From NCBI RefSeq assembly GCF_014648695.1, contig NZ_BMRP01000001.1, positions 525,874-589,873 on the forward strand: 64,000 bases of DNA, read 5' to 3'. Under the pieces are notes generated by a model that worked only from the letters and a program-made list of their open reading frames with translations, made no database searches and was not told where the DNA came from. This stretch comes from Streptomyces albospinus. GTDB taxonomy: Bacteria > Actinomycetota > Actinomycetes > Streptomycetales > Streptomycetaceae. A program made the translations under genes and the position numbers. This document shows, in pieces, positions 26,796-36,672 of the stretch. Position 1 is the first letter of the stretch, and the number at the start of each line of letters is the position of its first letter.

Positions 26796-28010
26796 TCACG
26801 ACGGCTCGCGCCGGCCGCTCCTGGAACGGGCCGGATCGAGCAGGGCGGCACCGCCCAGTACGGCGAGGGGGAGGAGCACCGCCGCGCCGAGGAACGGCAG
26901 CAGCGGCAGATAGGCGGCCACGGCCGCCGCACCGAGGCCGCGCCCCCGCCCCGTGCCGGCGACGACGGCCGCGACCGCGGCGGTGAGGAAGACGGCCCAG
27001 GCCATGGCATTGGGCACCGAGAGCGCGTCGGTGGCTGTCAGCAGCCCTCCTTGCACGAGTGCCACCCCGGCCAGGGCCGCGGCGCCCGCGGACAGGGCCG
27101 TGGTGGCGACGGTCCGCGGGGAGGACGCACCACGACCGGACAGATCGGCCGCCAGCCGCGCGGCGGTACGGATGTTGCGTACGCAGAAGTACGCGGTGAC
27201 CACCCCCATGCCCGCGGACACGGCCCGGCCCGCCGCGCTCCCGCCCAGGTCCGGCAGGGCGAGGCCGGCGATCGCCGGGACCGTGCCGGTGGACGGGGCG
27301 GCCGACAGGACCGCTCCGTAGAGGATGCCGACCGCGATCACCCCGCCCAACGGTCCCGGCCATCGACGCCGGCCCGTCGTCGGGGCCAGGCGGCAGGACG
27401 CCTCCCAGCCGACGACCACGAAGAACTGGAGGGCCGTCGCCTTGGCGATGCCGATCGGCGCCACCGAGGGACCGCCGGCCGTCCCCGGTGCCGCTCGCGC
27501 CCCCGTCAGCAGCGCGAGAGCGAGGAGCACGAGAAGGGCGCCGAACACCCAGAGGCCCGCCACCTCACGGTCGGACGAGGCCAGCGCCACGGCCAGTACG
27601 AGCACCCCGGCCGCCACCCAGCCGATGAAGCCGTCCGCGCCGGGGGACCCGTCGGCCGCCGTACGGCTCAGACCCGGCGCCAGTGCCTGGCCGAGGAATC
27701 CGGCCGCCACCAGTGCGACCACGACCTGCCCCGCCGTGATGCCGAGAACGTAGAACGCCCGGACCGCCCGGCCCGGCGCCCGGCCGAGCGCACCGTCTAT
27801 CAGGGAGATGGCTCCCGCCGCGGCACCGGGGGCACGGGAGACGGCGGTCAGGGCTCCCACCAGCAGGGCCCCCGCGACGACGTGGTACCCCCAGCCCCAC
27901 AGGGCTGCCCGGCCCTGGACGGCCTGAGCTGTCCAGGGCAGGAACAGCGCCCCGACGCCCAGGACGTTGACCGCCAGGCCCAGACCGGACCGTGCGGGCC
28001 CGCCGTCCAT
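26796..28010 (-). CDS. APC-like amino-acid/product transporter of the operon
   Basis: This 404-aa protein has about 12 hydrophobic segments and weak APC-superfamily character. It shows NVLGVGALFLPWTAQAVQGR near residue 15 and ALQFFVVVGWEASCRLAPTT near 200, equivalent to the FFxxxGWE segment of amino-acid permeases. The ATG overlaps the stop of the MetRS-like gene (ATGA), giving tight coupling. It probably exports the pathway product or imports a precursor amino acid. It is very Ala/Gly/Leu-rich. Confidence 0.85.
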   Translation of the reverse strand: MDGGPARSGLGLAVNVLGVGALFLPWTAQAVQGRAALWGWGYHVVAGALLVGALTAVSRAPGAAAGAISLIDGALGRAPGRAVRAFYVLGITAGQVVVALVAAGFLGQALAPGLSRTAADGSPGADGFIGWVAAGVLVLAVALASSDREVAGLWVFGALLVLLALALLTGARAAPGTAGGPSVAPIGIAKATALQFFVVVGWEASCRLAPTTGRRRWPGPLGGVIAVGILYGAVLSAAPSTGTVPAIAGLALPDLGGSAAGRAVSAGMGVVTAYFCVRNIRTAARLAADLSGRGASSPRTVATTALSAGAAALAGVALVQGGLLTATDALSVPNAMAWAVFLTAAVAAVVAGTGRGRGLGAAAVAAYLPLLPFLGAAVLLPLAVLGGAALLDPARSRSGRREPS

Positions 28011-29638
28011 CAACGGGTCTGGAACATGCGTCGGTACTCGGGAGCGATCCGTGACCCGGTCGGGAGCACCGCGCGGTCCTGCTGCGGCCAGGGGACGTCG
28101 TGGAAACGGGGGGCCAGCCCCAACTGCCGCCACGTGTGCCGGGACCAGGTGGGCATGATGGGCCCCGACACCGCCGCGATGACACCGAGCAGCTCGGCGT
28201 GGGCCGCGAGCACGGCCGCCGCCTCCACCCGGTCGGCGGGCGGCGACTCCTGGAACCGCCGCAGGTCCTCGGCGGCGGACCGCACCGCTTCGAGCAGCCG
28301 GGCCGCCGCGCCGCGCAGCGAGAAGGTCGCCGGCTCCAGGTGGCCGGCCAGCTCCAGAGGCAGCTGCTCGACGAGCGTACGGATGGTCGACGGCCAAGCG
28401 GCGCGGTCGGTCTCGGGAACGACCGAACCGTGCTCCTTCGCCAGGAGTTCGACGACCGAGGCGGCCCACCCCTCCCAGTCCCGGACGAGCAGGGTGTTCA
28501 CCGTCCGGTCGAAGTCGGCCAGTCGGAAGTCCGACTTGGCCTCCTCTGGCGCCGTCAGGCACAGATGGAAGCGGACCGCGTCCGAGGGAACCTCGCGCAG
28601 GAAGTCGGACCCCCAGATCGCATGGCCGCGGCTGGTGGAGAACTTGTCTCCCTCCAGGGTGTAGAACTCGTTGCTGATCACGTACTTGGGCGTGATGTAC
28701 TCGCCGAGACCGAGCAGGAGCGAGGGCCAGAGCACCGCGTGCGAGAAGCTGCAGTCGAAGCCGATGAAGTGCACCAGTTCGGTCTGCGGGTCGCGCCATA
28801 TATCGCGCCACTCGTCGGGTTTTCCGAGGGCCGCGCCGTGTGCCGCGGTCGCGGCGATATAGCCGAAGATCCCGCTGAACCAGGTGTCGAGGATGTGCCC
28901 CTGCCACGCGTCCAGGGGCACCGGGATTCCGTAGTCCGCGACCCGGCTGATCGGGACCACCGGCAGTTCGCGCGCGAGCAGTCCCGTGCAGAAGTCGAGC
29001 ACCCGTTGCCGCCAGGGGCTCTTCTCGCAGAGCTCGGTCAGCCGCTCGGCGAAGGGGGCGAGGGCCACCACCAGCCTTGATGCGGTGCGGATTTCGGGCT
29101 GCGAGCCGCAGGTGAAGCAGTGGCCGTCCACCACGCCTCCGGGCTCCTGGGTCAGGCCGCACTCCTCGCAGTACGTACCGTCGCTCGGGGCCGCGCAGGA
29201 CCGGCAGTTGCCGCGGATGTACGCCTCGTAGACGAAGCCGTCGCAGGTCGTGCAGTACGGGGTCGGCACCTCGTGCTCCGTGATGACGCCGCTCTCCCAG
29301 AGGCGCAGGAAGTGCTCCTGCACCAGCGTGTCGTGCCTGGGCTCGCGGTGGGGGTGCTCGTAGTAGTCGGGGAGCATGTCGGCCAGCGCGAGGGTGTGCT
29401 CGATGCGGTTGGTGTAACGGAAGGCCGTCGTGCGCGCGTCCCAGCCCAACTCGGCTCCGCGGCGCGGGACATAGCAGGAGTGGTCGTCCGTATAGGCCAC
29501 ATAGGTCACGGGGACATCCCGCGCTGCGAGGTATTTGCGCAGCACATCGGCTCCCATGAAGGGCCCGGAGAGGTGTCCCAGGTGGAGGTCACCGTTGGGG
29601 TTCGGCGGAGCGCAGGTGATCAAAACCCTCTTGGGCAT
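28010..29638 (-). CDS. Stand-alone methionyl-tRNA-synthetase-like amino-acid-activating enzyme
   Basis: This 542-aa class I synthetase-like protein is of the MetRS subgroup. The HIGH motif is present as NGDLHLGHLSGP (about residues 14-25). Four CxxC knuckles occur over about 127-180 (YCTTCDG, NCRSC, YCEECG, HCFTCG). KFSTS in EGDKFSTSRGHAIWG replaces KMSKS. The C-terminal helical region is short and lacks typical anticodon-binding conservation. In s56-p1 (Spb40), triacsin and formycin pathways a MetRS-like domain fused to a cupin activates an amino acid for N-N bond formation. Its position in an operon with an amino-acid N-hydroxylase and cupins supports that role. A resistance-type MetRS is the alternative. 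Confidence 0.85.
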   Translation of the reverse strand: MPKRVLITCAPPNPNGDLHLGHLSGPFMGADVLRKYLAARDVPVTYVAYTDDHSCYVPRRGAELGWDARTTAFRYTNRIEHTLALADMLPDYYEHPHREPRHDTLVQEHFLRLWESGVITEHEVPTPYCTTCDGFVYEAYIRGNCRSCAAPSDGTYCEECGLTQEPGGVVDGHCFTCGSQPEIRTASRLVVALAPFAERLTELCEKSPWRQRVLDFCTGLLARELPVVPISRVADYGIPVPLDAWQGHILDTWFSGIFGYIAATAAHGAALGKPDEWRDIWRDPQTELVHFIGFDCSFSHAVLWPSLLLGLGEYITPKYVISNEFYTLEGDKFSTSRGHAIWGSDFLREVPSDAVRFHLCLTAPEEAKSDFRLADFDRTVNTLLVRDWEGWAASVVELLAKEHGSVVPETDRAAWPSTIRTLVEQLPLELAGHLEPATFSLRGAAARLLEAVRSAAEDLRRFQESPPADRVEAAAVLAAHAELLGVIAAVSGPIMPTWSRHTWRQLGLAPRFHDVPWPQQDRAVLPTGSRIAPEYRRMFQTR

Positions 29639-29684
29639 AGGTGCGCGGTCCTTTCCGGTGGAAGAGTGCGGACGCGGTTCGGCG

Positions 29685-30386
29685 CTACTCGGAGCTGTAC
29701 TGATTGGCCACGCGAAGAGGGAGCGGGTTCGCAGCGGGCACCGGGTGGGGCTGACCGCCGTTCTCTGCGGTGCGGTTGACGATCTGTCCCGGACGGACAC
29801 GGGATTTGGGGGGCAGCGAGGCCATCACCACGGCCTTGGCGCCGATCATGCTGTCGGGGCCGATGTCGACCGGGCCCAACACGCAGGCTCCGGTACCCAC
29901 CACCACACCGTCACCGAGGGTGGGATGACGTTTGGCCCCCGGTGCGCGTGTCGCGTCGTGCCACCACCCGACCGAACCGAGTGTCACCAGGTGGTAGAGC
30001 ATGACGTCGTCGCCGATGCGTACCGTCTCGCCGATGACCACCCCGCAGCCGTGGTCGATGAACAGCCGCCGGCCGATCCGGGCTCCGGGGTGGATGTCGA
30101 TGCCGCCCGAAATGAAGCGCCCCATCATGGAGATGGCGCGGGCGGCGACCCGGTGGTCGCGGAGGTACAGGGAGTGCGCGGCGCGATACAGCCACAGGGC
30201 GTGCACATGCGGGTAGAGCAGCACTTCGAACGGGTTCGTCACGGCCGGGTCCTTGTCGCAGACGACCTGGACGTCCTCGCGGGCGCGGCGCAGCGCTGTG
30301 CGGATGGCACGGCGCCTGGGCCGTCCGTCTGTCTCTTCCTCCCCGGACTTCGTCCTCTTCGCCGGCCGACGGAGCAGTCGAGTCAT
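29685..30386 (-). CDS. Serine O-acetyltransferase-like (CysE) hexapeptide-repeat protein
   Basis: This 233-aa left-handed beta-helix acetyltransferase has PFEVLLYPHVHALWLYRAAH then SMMGRFISGGIDIHPGARIG. The catalytic-type FIDHGCGVVIGETVRIGDDV follows (about residues 108-127), and the CysE-like LGSVGWWHDATRAPGAKRHP occurs near 137-156. It most likely transfers acetyl from acetyl-CoA to the hydroxyl of serine or a serine/homoserine-like substrate. Its ATG lies 8 nt beyond the FAD oxidoreductase stop. The N-terminal 30 residues are basic and low-complexity. In this operon it may make an activated O-acetyl amino acid for beta-substitution. Confidence 0.87.
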   Translation of the reverse strand: MTRLLRRPAKRTKSGEEETDGRPRRRAIRTALRRAREDVQVVCDKDPAVTNPFEVLLYPHVHALWLYRAAHSLYLRDHRVAARAISMMGRFISGGIDIHPGARIGRRLFIDHGCGVVIGETVRIGDDVMLYHLVTLGSVGWWHDATRAPGAKRHPTLGDGVVVGTGACVLGPVDIGPDSMIGAKAVVMASLPPKSRVRPGQIVNRTAENGGQPHPVPAANPLPLRVANQYSSE

Positions 30387-30396
30387 GTCAGTCGCC

Positions 30397-31596
30397 CTAC
30401 ATATTCCGGTAGCGCTGGATGATCGGTACGGGCTCCCCGGCGGCGAATCTGTCCGGTCGGTACGGATCCAGCTCGGGCCGTACGACTCCCGAGAGCAGCT
30501 CCGCGGCGACGGCGCGGCCCACGGCGGGGGCGGCCTTGAATCCGCCGCCGTTGAATCCCGTGGCGAGGTAGAGCCCGGGGTGCGGCGCCAGCGGGCCGAT
30601 GAGCGCACGGCCGTCGGAGGTGTAGGCCTCGGCGGCGCGGGCGGCCGTGGTGACTTCGGCGGCGGTGAGGCCGCGGAGCCGGGGTGCGGCGAGCGCCCGT
30701 GCCGCGGCGACCTCCGCCGAGCGGCGGGGTATGCGGGTGTCGTCGCCCGGTGCCTGGCTGCCGTCCAAGGGGACACGGAACAGCACCTGGCCGGAGCCGT
30801 CCGGGCGGAAGTACGTCCCGGCGATGTCGTCGATGACCATGCACAGGGACGCCGCGCAGGGGATCGTCGAGGTGTTCGCCACGGCCCAGCCGACCTGTTT
30901 GGAGTGCACCAGGGCCCGGGGCGCGCCGGTGCCGTCCGCGGTGCCGAGGCCGACGCCTGCCGCCGCGCAGAGAGCGGCCGAGCCGACGCCGGCCGCGACC
31001 ACGATGTGCTCTGCGCTGACCAGGTCGCCGTTGAGGACGGCACCGGCGAACCGGTCGCCGGTGCGGTGCAGTCGGACACCCCCCGGCCCGGTGAGTACCT
31101 CGGCGCCGCGGGCACGTGCCTGCTCGGTCAGCGCCATCGCCGTACGGACCGGGTCCGCGTAACCGCTGCGCGGCTCGTAGGCGACGGCGGCCACGCCGTC
31201 GAGGTCGAGGGCCGGCTGTTCGTCCGCGAGTTCGTCGGGGGTCAGGACGGTGGTCTCGACACCGAGGCCCTTCAGCTCCGCGACCGTACGGGCGAGTACG
31301 CCGGCATGATCCTCGTCGACGAGAAAGGCGAAGCCCGCCCTCCGGAACCCGCAGTCGCCGCCGATGATCTCCGCCCAGTGCTCGAAGGTCTCCAGGCCGA
31401 GCGCGGCCAGGCGGGCATCGTGCGGATCACTGTGGTGCATCCGGACCTGGCCGGCCGACCGGCGGGTCGCGCTGGACCGGAAGCCGCCGCTACGGGCCAG
31501 CAGCGCGACCTTCGCGCCCGCGGCTGCCAGGTGGTACGCGATGCTCGCGCCGATCGCTCCGTCACCGATGACGGCGACATCCGCGGTGCCGGGCAT
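30397..31596 (-). CDS. FAD-dependent amino-acid/amine oxidase (DAO family)
   Basis: This 399-aa D-amino-acid/glycine/sarcosine-oxidase-fold protein has the dinucleotide motif VIGDGAIGASIAYHLAAAGA (about residues 9-28), AGFAFLVDEDHA, and the C-terminal TGFNGGGFKAAPAVGR flavin motif. The ATG overlaps the P450 stop (ATGA). In the triacsin pathway an FAD enzyme of this type works with the N-hydroxylase and cupin-MetRS protein to release hydrazinoacetic acid from the lysine-glycine adduct. The same C-N cleaving step is the best guess here. The last residues (VPIIQRYRNM) show no extra domain. Confidence 0.88.
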   Translation of the reverse strand: MPGTADVAVIGDGAIGASIAYHLAAAGAKVALLARSGGFRSSATRRSAGQVRMHHSDPHDARLAALGLETFEHWAEIIGGDCGFRRAGFAFLVDEDHAGVLARTVAELKGLGVETTVLTPDELADEQPALDLDGVAAVAYEPRSGYADPVRTAMALTEQARARGAEVLTGPGGVRLHRTGDRFAGAVLNGDLVSAEHIVVAAGVGSAALCAAAGVGLGTADGTGAPRALVHSKQVGWAVANTSTIPCAASLCMVIDDIAGTYFRPDGSGQVLFRVPLDGSQAPGDDTRIPRRSAEVAAARALAAPRLRGLTAAEVTTAARAAEAYTSDGRALIGPLAPHPGLYLATGFNGGGFKAAPAVGRAVAAELLSGVVRPELDPYRPDRFAAGEPVPIIQRYRNM

Positions 31597-32855
31597 CACG
31601 AGGCCTTTCGCGGGCCGGGTGTGAATTCGAGCGGGAGGGTCTTCAGGCCGCGGAAGGAGAGGTTGGGCTGCCACGTGAGCTCTCCGGCGCCCAGCCGCAG
31701 GCCGCCCATGCGCCGCAGGATCGTGGCGAACGAGAGCTCGCCCATGATGCGGGAGATCTCGGCGCCGGGGCAGTAGTGGATGCCGTGGCTGAAGGACAGG
31801 TGCCGGTTGTCGGCACGGGTGATGTCGAGCTTGTGCGGGTTCTCATAGGCGTTCGGGTCGCGGTTGGCCGCGCCCAGCATCACCAGCACCTTGTCGCCCT
31901 TGCCGATCTCGCGGCCCCTGATCGTCATGTCCTCGGTGGCCATACGGCCCACCAGGTGCAGGGGGCCGTCGAAACGCAGGATTTCCTCGACGGCCGAGGG
32001 CATCAACTCGGGCTGCGCGCGCAGCAGTTCCAGCTGGTCCGGGTTGCGCAGCAGGGCGAGCAGGCCGTTCCCGATGAGGTTGAGGGCCGTCTCCAGGCCG
32101 GCGAACATCACCACGATGCAGGTGGCGACGAGGTCGTCGCCCTCCAGCGGATTCCCGTCACGCCGGACCAGGGCGGAGAGCAGGTCTTCCTGGGGGTTGG
32201 CCCGCTTCACGGCGGCGAGATCCGTGAAATATTCCCGCATGGCGAGGATGGCGTTCTGTCCGCATTCCAGGTCCGCTATCGGGACGTTGGCGCCGCCGGC
32301 GTTGATCGCCTTGACGAAGTCGGCGGTCCAGACCTTGACCTTGTTCCGGTCCTCGGCGGGGATTCCGATGAGCTCCGAATTCAGGATGACCGGGAGGTGA
32401 TAGCCCAGATCCTGGATTCCGTCGCACTCCCCGCGCTGGATCACGCCGTCGATCAGATCGTCCACGACTCGCTGGATCTTGGGGCGCATCTGCTTGGACA
32501 GCTTGACGCTCATTCCCCGCTGGACCGGGCGGCGCAGCCGGGTGTGCCGGGGAGGGTCGTTGTAGAGCATCATCCGGCGGCGCATGTCGGCCCATTCCCG
32601 GAAGCGGTTCTCCTCGCTTTCGCTGAGGTGGCCCAGAAAGGCCGAGGTGCGGTCGGAGGAGAGTTTCTCCGGGTGGTTCAGGGCTTCCAGCACATCGTCA
32701 TGACCGAGCAGCAACCAGGATCCGAGGTGCTCGTTCCACCAGACTGGTTCCCGCTCGCGGACCATGTCGTACACAGGATACGGGTCCGAGAGGATGTCCG
32801 GCTGGAGAAGGTTGTTGAACGAGCTCAGATCCCCATCGTGTGCCAACTGTGGCAT
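31596..32855 (-). CDS. Cytochrome P450
   Basis: This 419-aa soluble bacterial P450 has its I-helix as VMFAGLETALNLIGNG (about residues 243-258). ExxR occurs in VEEILRFDGP (about 287-296) and the heme loop is FSHGIHYCPGAEISR with the ligand Cys near 362. The acid-alcohol pair of the I-helix is E-T, as usual. Its substrate is unknown. It may oxidise the hydrazine/amine scaffold, or a tethered or free amino acid. No ferredoxin gene is adjacent, so it must use a general redox partner. It couples to the FAD oxidase by an ATGA overlap. Confidence 0.95.
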   Translation of the reverse strand: MPQLAHDGDLSSFNNLLQPDILSDPYPVYDMVREREPVWWNEHLGSWLLLGHDDVLEALNHPEKLSSDRTSAFLGHLSESEENRFREWADMRRRMMLYNDPPRHTRLRRPVQRGMSVKLSKQMRPKIQRVVDDLIDGVIQRGECDGIQDLGYHLPVILNSELIGIPAEDRNKVKVWTADFVKAINAGGANVPIADLECGQNAILAMREYFTDLAAVKRANPQEDLLSALVRRDGNPLEGDDLVATCIVVMFAGLETALNLIGNGLLALLRNPDQLELLRAQPELMPSAVEEILRFDGPLHLVGRMATEDMTIRGREIGKGDKVLVMLGAANRDPNAYENPHKLDITRADNRHLSFSHGIHYCPGAEISRIMGELSFATILRRMGGLRLGAGELTWQPNLSFRGLKTLPLEFTPGPRKAS

Positions 32856-32945
32856 TGCTTCTCCTAGTTGTCCCTGATCTGTATGGCGCGTTGGATCCCG
32901 CGAGGACTTACGGGTTTCTCCAGGGCTCTTGCTCCAGGGCTTCGA

Positions 32946-33290
32946 CTACGGCTGCCCGCCCCACCACAGCGAAAGGAAGACGAACGGCTCGTCCGTGTCA
33001 TTCACCAGCAGATGCTTCTCGTGCGGTGGAATGAAGATGGTGTCGCCGAACTTCACCCGCGACCGTTCTCCGGCCACCTCCATCTCCCCGGAACCGGAGA
33101 TGACGTAGAACAGTTCCGACTCCCCGTCGGGGTTCACGTGCTCGCTCATGGTGGTGTGTGGCGGGACGACGACCCAGGCACCGCCCTCATACGGCTCAGC
33201 CGCACCGTCGAAGCGCGGCAGACGCTGCGCTTTCACGTTGTAGGCGGGCTCGAACGTCAAGTCGTCCGCATCCCAGCTGTGCATGTGCAT
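32946..33290 (-). CDS. Small single-domain cupin (cupin 1 of the operon)
   Basis: This 114-aa cupin has motif 1 SEHVNPDGESELFYVISGSG (about residues 49-68) and motif 2 GDTIFIPPHEKHLLVND (about 81-97). His and Glu of motif 1 and the His residues of motif 2 are possible metal ligands. AGAGGAAGC stands just before ATG 33290, which I prefer to the ATG at 33317. It directly follows the N-hydroxylase gene (43 nt). This makes it the first-choice partner of the MetRS-like protein, replacing the cupin domain that is fused to MetRS in known hydrazine synthetases. Confidence 0.85.
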   Translation of the reverse strand: MHMHSWDADDLTFEPAYNVKAQRLPRFDGAAEPYEGGAWVVVPPHTTMSEHVNPDGESELFYVISGSGEMEVAGERSRVKFGDTIFIPPHEKHLLVNDTDEPFVFLSLWWGGQP

Positions 33291-33333
33291 TGCTTGCTTC
33301 CTCTCCGGAGGCGTCACCGAGCAGGCGGACGCG

Positions 33334-34608
33334 TCAGGACGCGAGGGCCTTGCTCAGGCTGTCTGCAATGGCGGCGGCGCGCAGGGACACAAGGCTGAAG
33401 GAGCCGGCGTCGCCCAGTCCGTGCGTGGTCTCGCACAGCCCGTTCAGGAAGATGGGCGGCAGCTCGTCGCCGGCGCTCGGCTGGAGGCGGTAGTCGCGGC
33501 CGATCCGGGCGTGCCGCAACGGAGTGCGGTCGACGAGGTGCTGAACAGGGGAGAGCACGCGGGGCAGAAAGTTCTCGCCCTGCTCGTCCGTCAGATCGAC
33601 GAATCCGGTGGCGACGATGACGAAGTCCACCTCCAACGAGCCCTTGTCCCCCAGATGTTGCTCGAACAGTTCCAACGTGATGCCGCTCTTCGAGCTCTCG
33701 GCGTTCACCACATCCGTATTGCGCAGGAGCTGGATCTGGTACTCGCCGTCCAGCCGCTGCTCGTACAGCTTCGTGTGATACGCGGTGAGTACGTCAATGT
33801 CCGCCGCCGAGTAGTTCGTGTATCGGAGTTGGCGGTCCAGTGCCGACTTCGACGTGGGGGAGGCTTCGTAGTAGTAGTCGATGAATTCGGGAAAGAAGAC
33901 CTCTCCCTGGAACGGACTGAGGTCCTTCTGCCGGTACCCGAATCCCCGTAGGATGTTCTTGATGGGGCTCTGCGGGAAGCGCTGTGCCGCGTCAAGGCAT
34001 ATTTCCGCGGCTCCCTGACTGCCGCCCACCACTGCGATACGGGCACCGGGAAGGGCCGCTATCTCGTCCACCCGGTCCAGATACTGTGTGTAATGGAAGA
34101 CCCGACTGTCGTCGAGTGCCTTGAAAGCGGGCGGGAAATGGGTGGGGCGTCCGGTGGCGACCACGACCGAGCGGGCCCGATAGCGCTGACCGTCGGCGCT
34201 GCTCACCTCGACGCCACCATCCGGGAGGAGTGCGACGCTTTCCGCCCGGGTCCCGTACTTCACCTGGTCGTCGAACTGCCGGGCCGCCCACTTCACGTAG
34301 CGCGCATAGTCCTTGCGCAATGGGAAGGGGATGTTCAGGTTGAGGAACTCGAAGAGCCGTTCCTCTTCGTGCAGGTGATTGATGAAGCTGTAGTGGCTTC
34401 GGGGGTTGCGCGGGGAGACCAGGTCGCGCACCGGATGATGCTGGATGTCGGAGCCGCTCAGCAACATCCCCGGTTGCCAGGCCGCCGAACTCTGGCCCTC
34501 CAGGAAGAGCGCCTTCATGTCCGGATAGATCTCTTCCAAGGCGATGGCGAGCGCGATGTTGGACGGGCCGAACCCAATGCCGATCACATCTGCATCGTGA
34601 GCTGTCAT
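33334..34608 (-). CDS. Amino-acid N-monooxygenase (lysine/ornithine N-hydroxylase family)
   Basis: This 424-aa class B flavin N-hydroxylase uses FAD and NADPH to hydroxylate a side-chain amine of lysine, ornithine or a shorter diamino acid. FAD motif: GIGFGPSNIALAIAL (about residues 10-24). Substrate-side motif: YTNYSAADIDVLTAYHTKLY (about 276-295). NADPH motif: AVVGGSQGAAEICL (about 197-210). Late ATGFVDLT (about 343). It is the first gene of the operon and ATG 34608 follows GGGGAC. No siderophore synthetase (NIS or NRPS) is present, so N-hydroxylation more likely serves N-N bond formation than siderophore assembly. Confidence 0.94.
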   Translation of the reverse strand: MTAHDADVIGIGFGPSNIALAIALEEIYPDMKALFLEGQSSAAWQPGMLLSGSDIQHHPVRDLVSPRNPRSHYSFINHLHEEERLFEFLNLNIPFPLRKDYARYVKWAARQFDDQVKYGTRAESVALLPDGGVEVSSADGQRYRARSVVVATGRPTHFPPAFKALDDSRVFHYTQYLDRVDEIAALPGARIAVVGGSQGAAEICLDAAQRFPQSPIKNILRGFGYRQKDLSPFQGEVFFPEFIDYYYEASPTSKSALDRQLRYTNYSAADIDVLTAYHTKLYEQRLDGEYQIQLLRNTDVVNAESSKSGITLELFEQHLGDKGSLEVDFVIVATGFVDLTDEQGENFLPRVLSPVQHLVDRTPLRHARIGRDYRLQPSAGDELPPIFLNGLCETTHGLGDAGSFSLVSLRAAAIADSLSKALAS

Positions 34609-35019
34609 GCTGCAGGTCCCCAATCCGGTCGACGGCGCTCCGGGGATTACCTGGTGGCATCCCAACGGCAACCAGAACACTATGGGTCGAAAATTAGTGC
34701 GGTCATCAGCCGCCCGGCGCGAGACCATTCAACTCTTCAGCACGTTTGAGGGCGCGGGGCTCCACCGCCGTCCAGCGCCGGCTGTCCAGCACTCCCTCGA
34801 AGGTGGAGCCCCAGGGCCTGTCGGTGGACAACCGACTGTCGGATGCCAGCGGCGAGCGGCGAACGACGCATGGCCGGAACTGTCGCTCTTCCATGAGCCC
34901 GGTCGACGAAATCCGGAAGAAACCGGGGGTGTTCCGCCACGCTGCAGAGGAAGTGCGGGAAACCTCAACCGGTACGGCGCCGTGCCGCTTGCCCGTCTCG
35001 CACAGGACAAAACCTCGCG
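34609..35019. other. Probable promoter region of the biosynthetic operon
   Basis: About 410 nt upstream of the N-hydroxylase holds no supportable gene. The AT-richer stretch 34,675-34,700 (ACTATGGGTCGAAAATTAGTGC area) is the best promoter candidate. The remainder is a featureless open frame continuing from the PIN-domain remnant. No operator palindrome was identified. Confidence 0.4.
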
Positions 35020-35265
35020 GAGTCGGACCTCGGTGATGCGGACGCCGGCGCCGCACAGCAGGTGAAGGTCCTCAGGGCCCGACGTCAGGATGGTCACGGG
35101 GGCGGGCGAGGCGAGTGCGGTGGCGGTCACGATGGCGTCGAGGGCGCACTTGTGGCCATGCGGGCCGGCAGCGGCGAGCAGCCGGCCCTCCGTGCAGACA
35201 GGGAGGCTCCAGGCACTGTCCGCCGCGTAGGCAGGAAAGGCCCCGACCAGCGCTGAAAGATGCAA
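35020..35265 (-). pseudogene. C-terminal remnant of a PIN-domain (VapC-type) protein
   Basis: Read on the minus strand, LLAAAGPHGHKCALDAIVTA then ASPAPVTILTSGPEDLHLLC and GVRITEV match the second half of Streptomyces PIN-domain RNase toxins, including the conserved Asp of the active site. The N-terminal half with the first acidic residue is missing and no start with a ribosome site fits. The frame runs on into unrelated sequence. It sits exactly at the junction between the biosynthetic operon and sdaA, suggesting past rearrangement. Confidence 0.6.
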
Positions 35266-35289
35266 AAGCGCTGGTCAGGGCCCATCCCC

Positions 35290-36672
<1,383 letters not shown>

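Noticed and set aside
26223..28664. 813-codon plus-strand open frame antisense to the biosynthetic operon
   Set aside because: Composition is Arg/Gly/Gln noise, with no domain and no ribosome site. The opposite strand encodes recognisable transporter and MetRS-like proteins.
28010..29638. Housekeeping or antibiotic-resistance methionyl-tRNA synthetase
   Set aside because: It lacks a typical tRNA-binding C-terminus and sits inside a coupled operon of amino-acid N-hydroxylase, cupins and FAD oxidase. Not fully excluded without a phylogeny.
33334..34608. Hydroxamate siderophore cluster
   Set aside because: The N-hydroxylase has no NIS synthetase, NRPS, acyltransferase of IucB/SidF type or ferric-siderophore uptake gene nearby.
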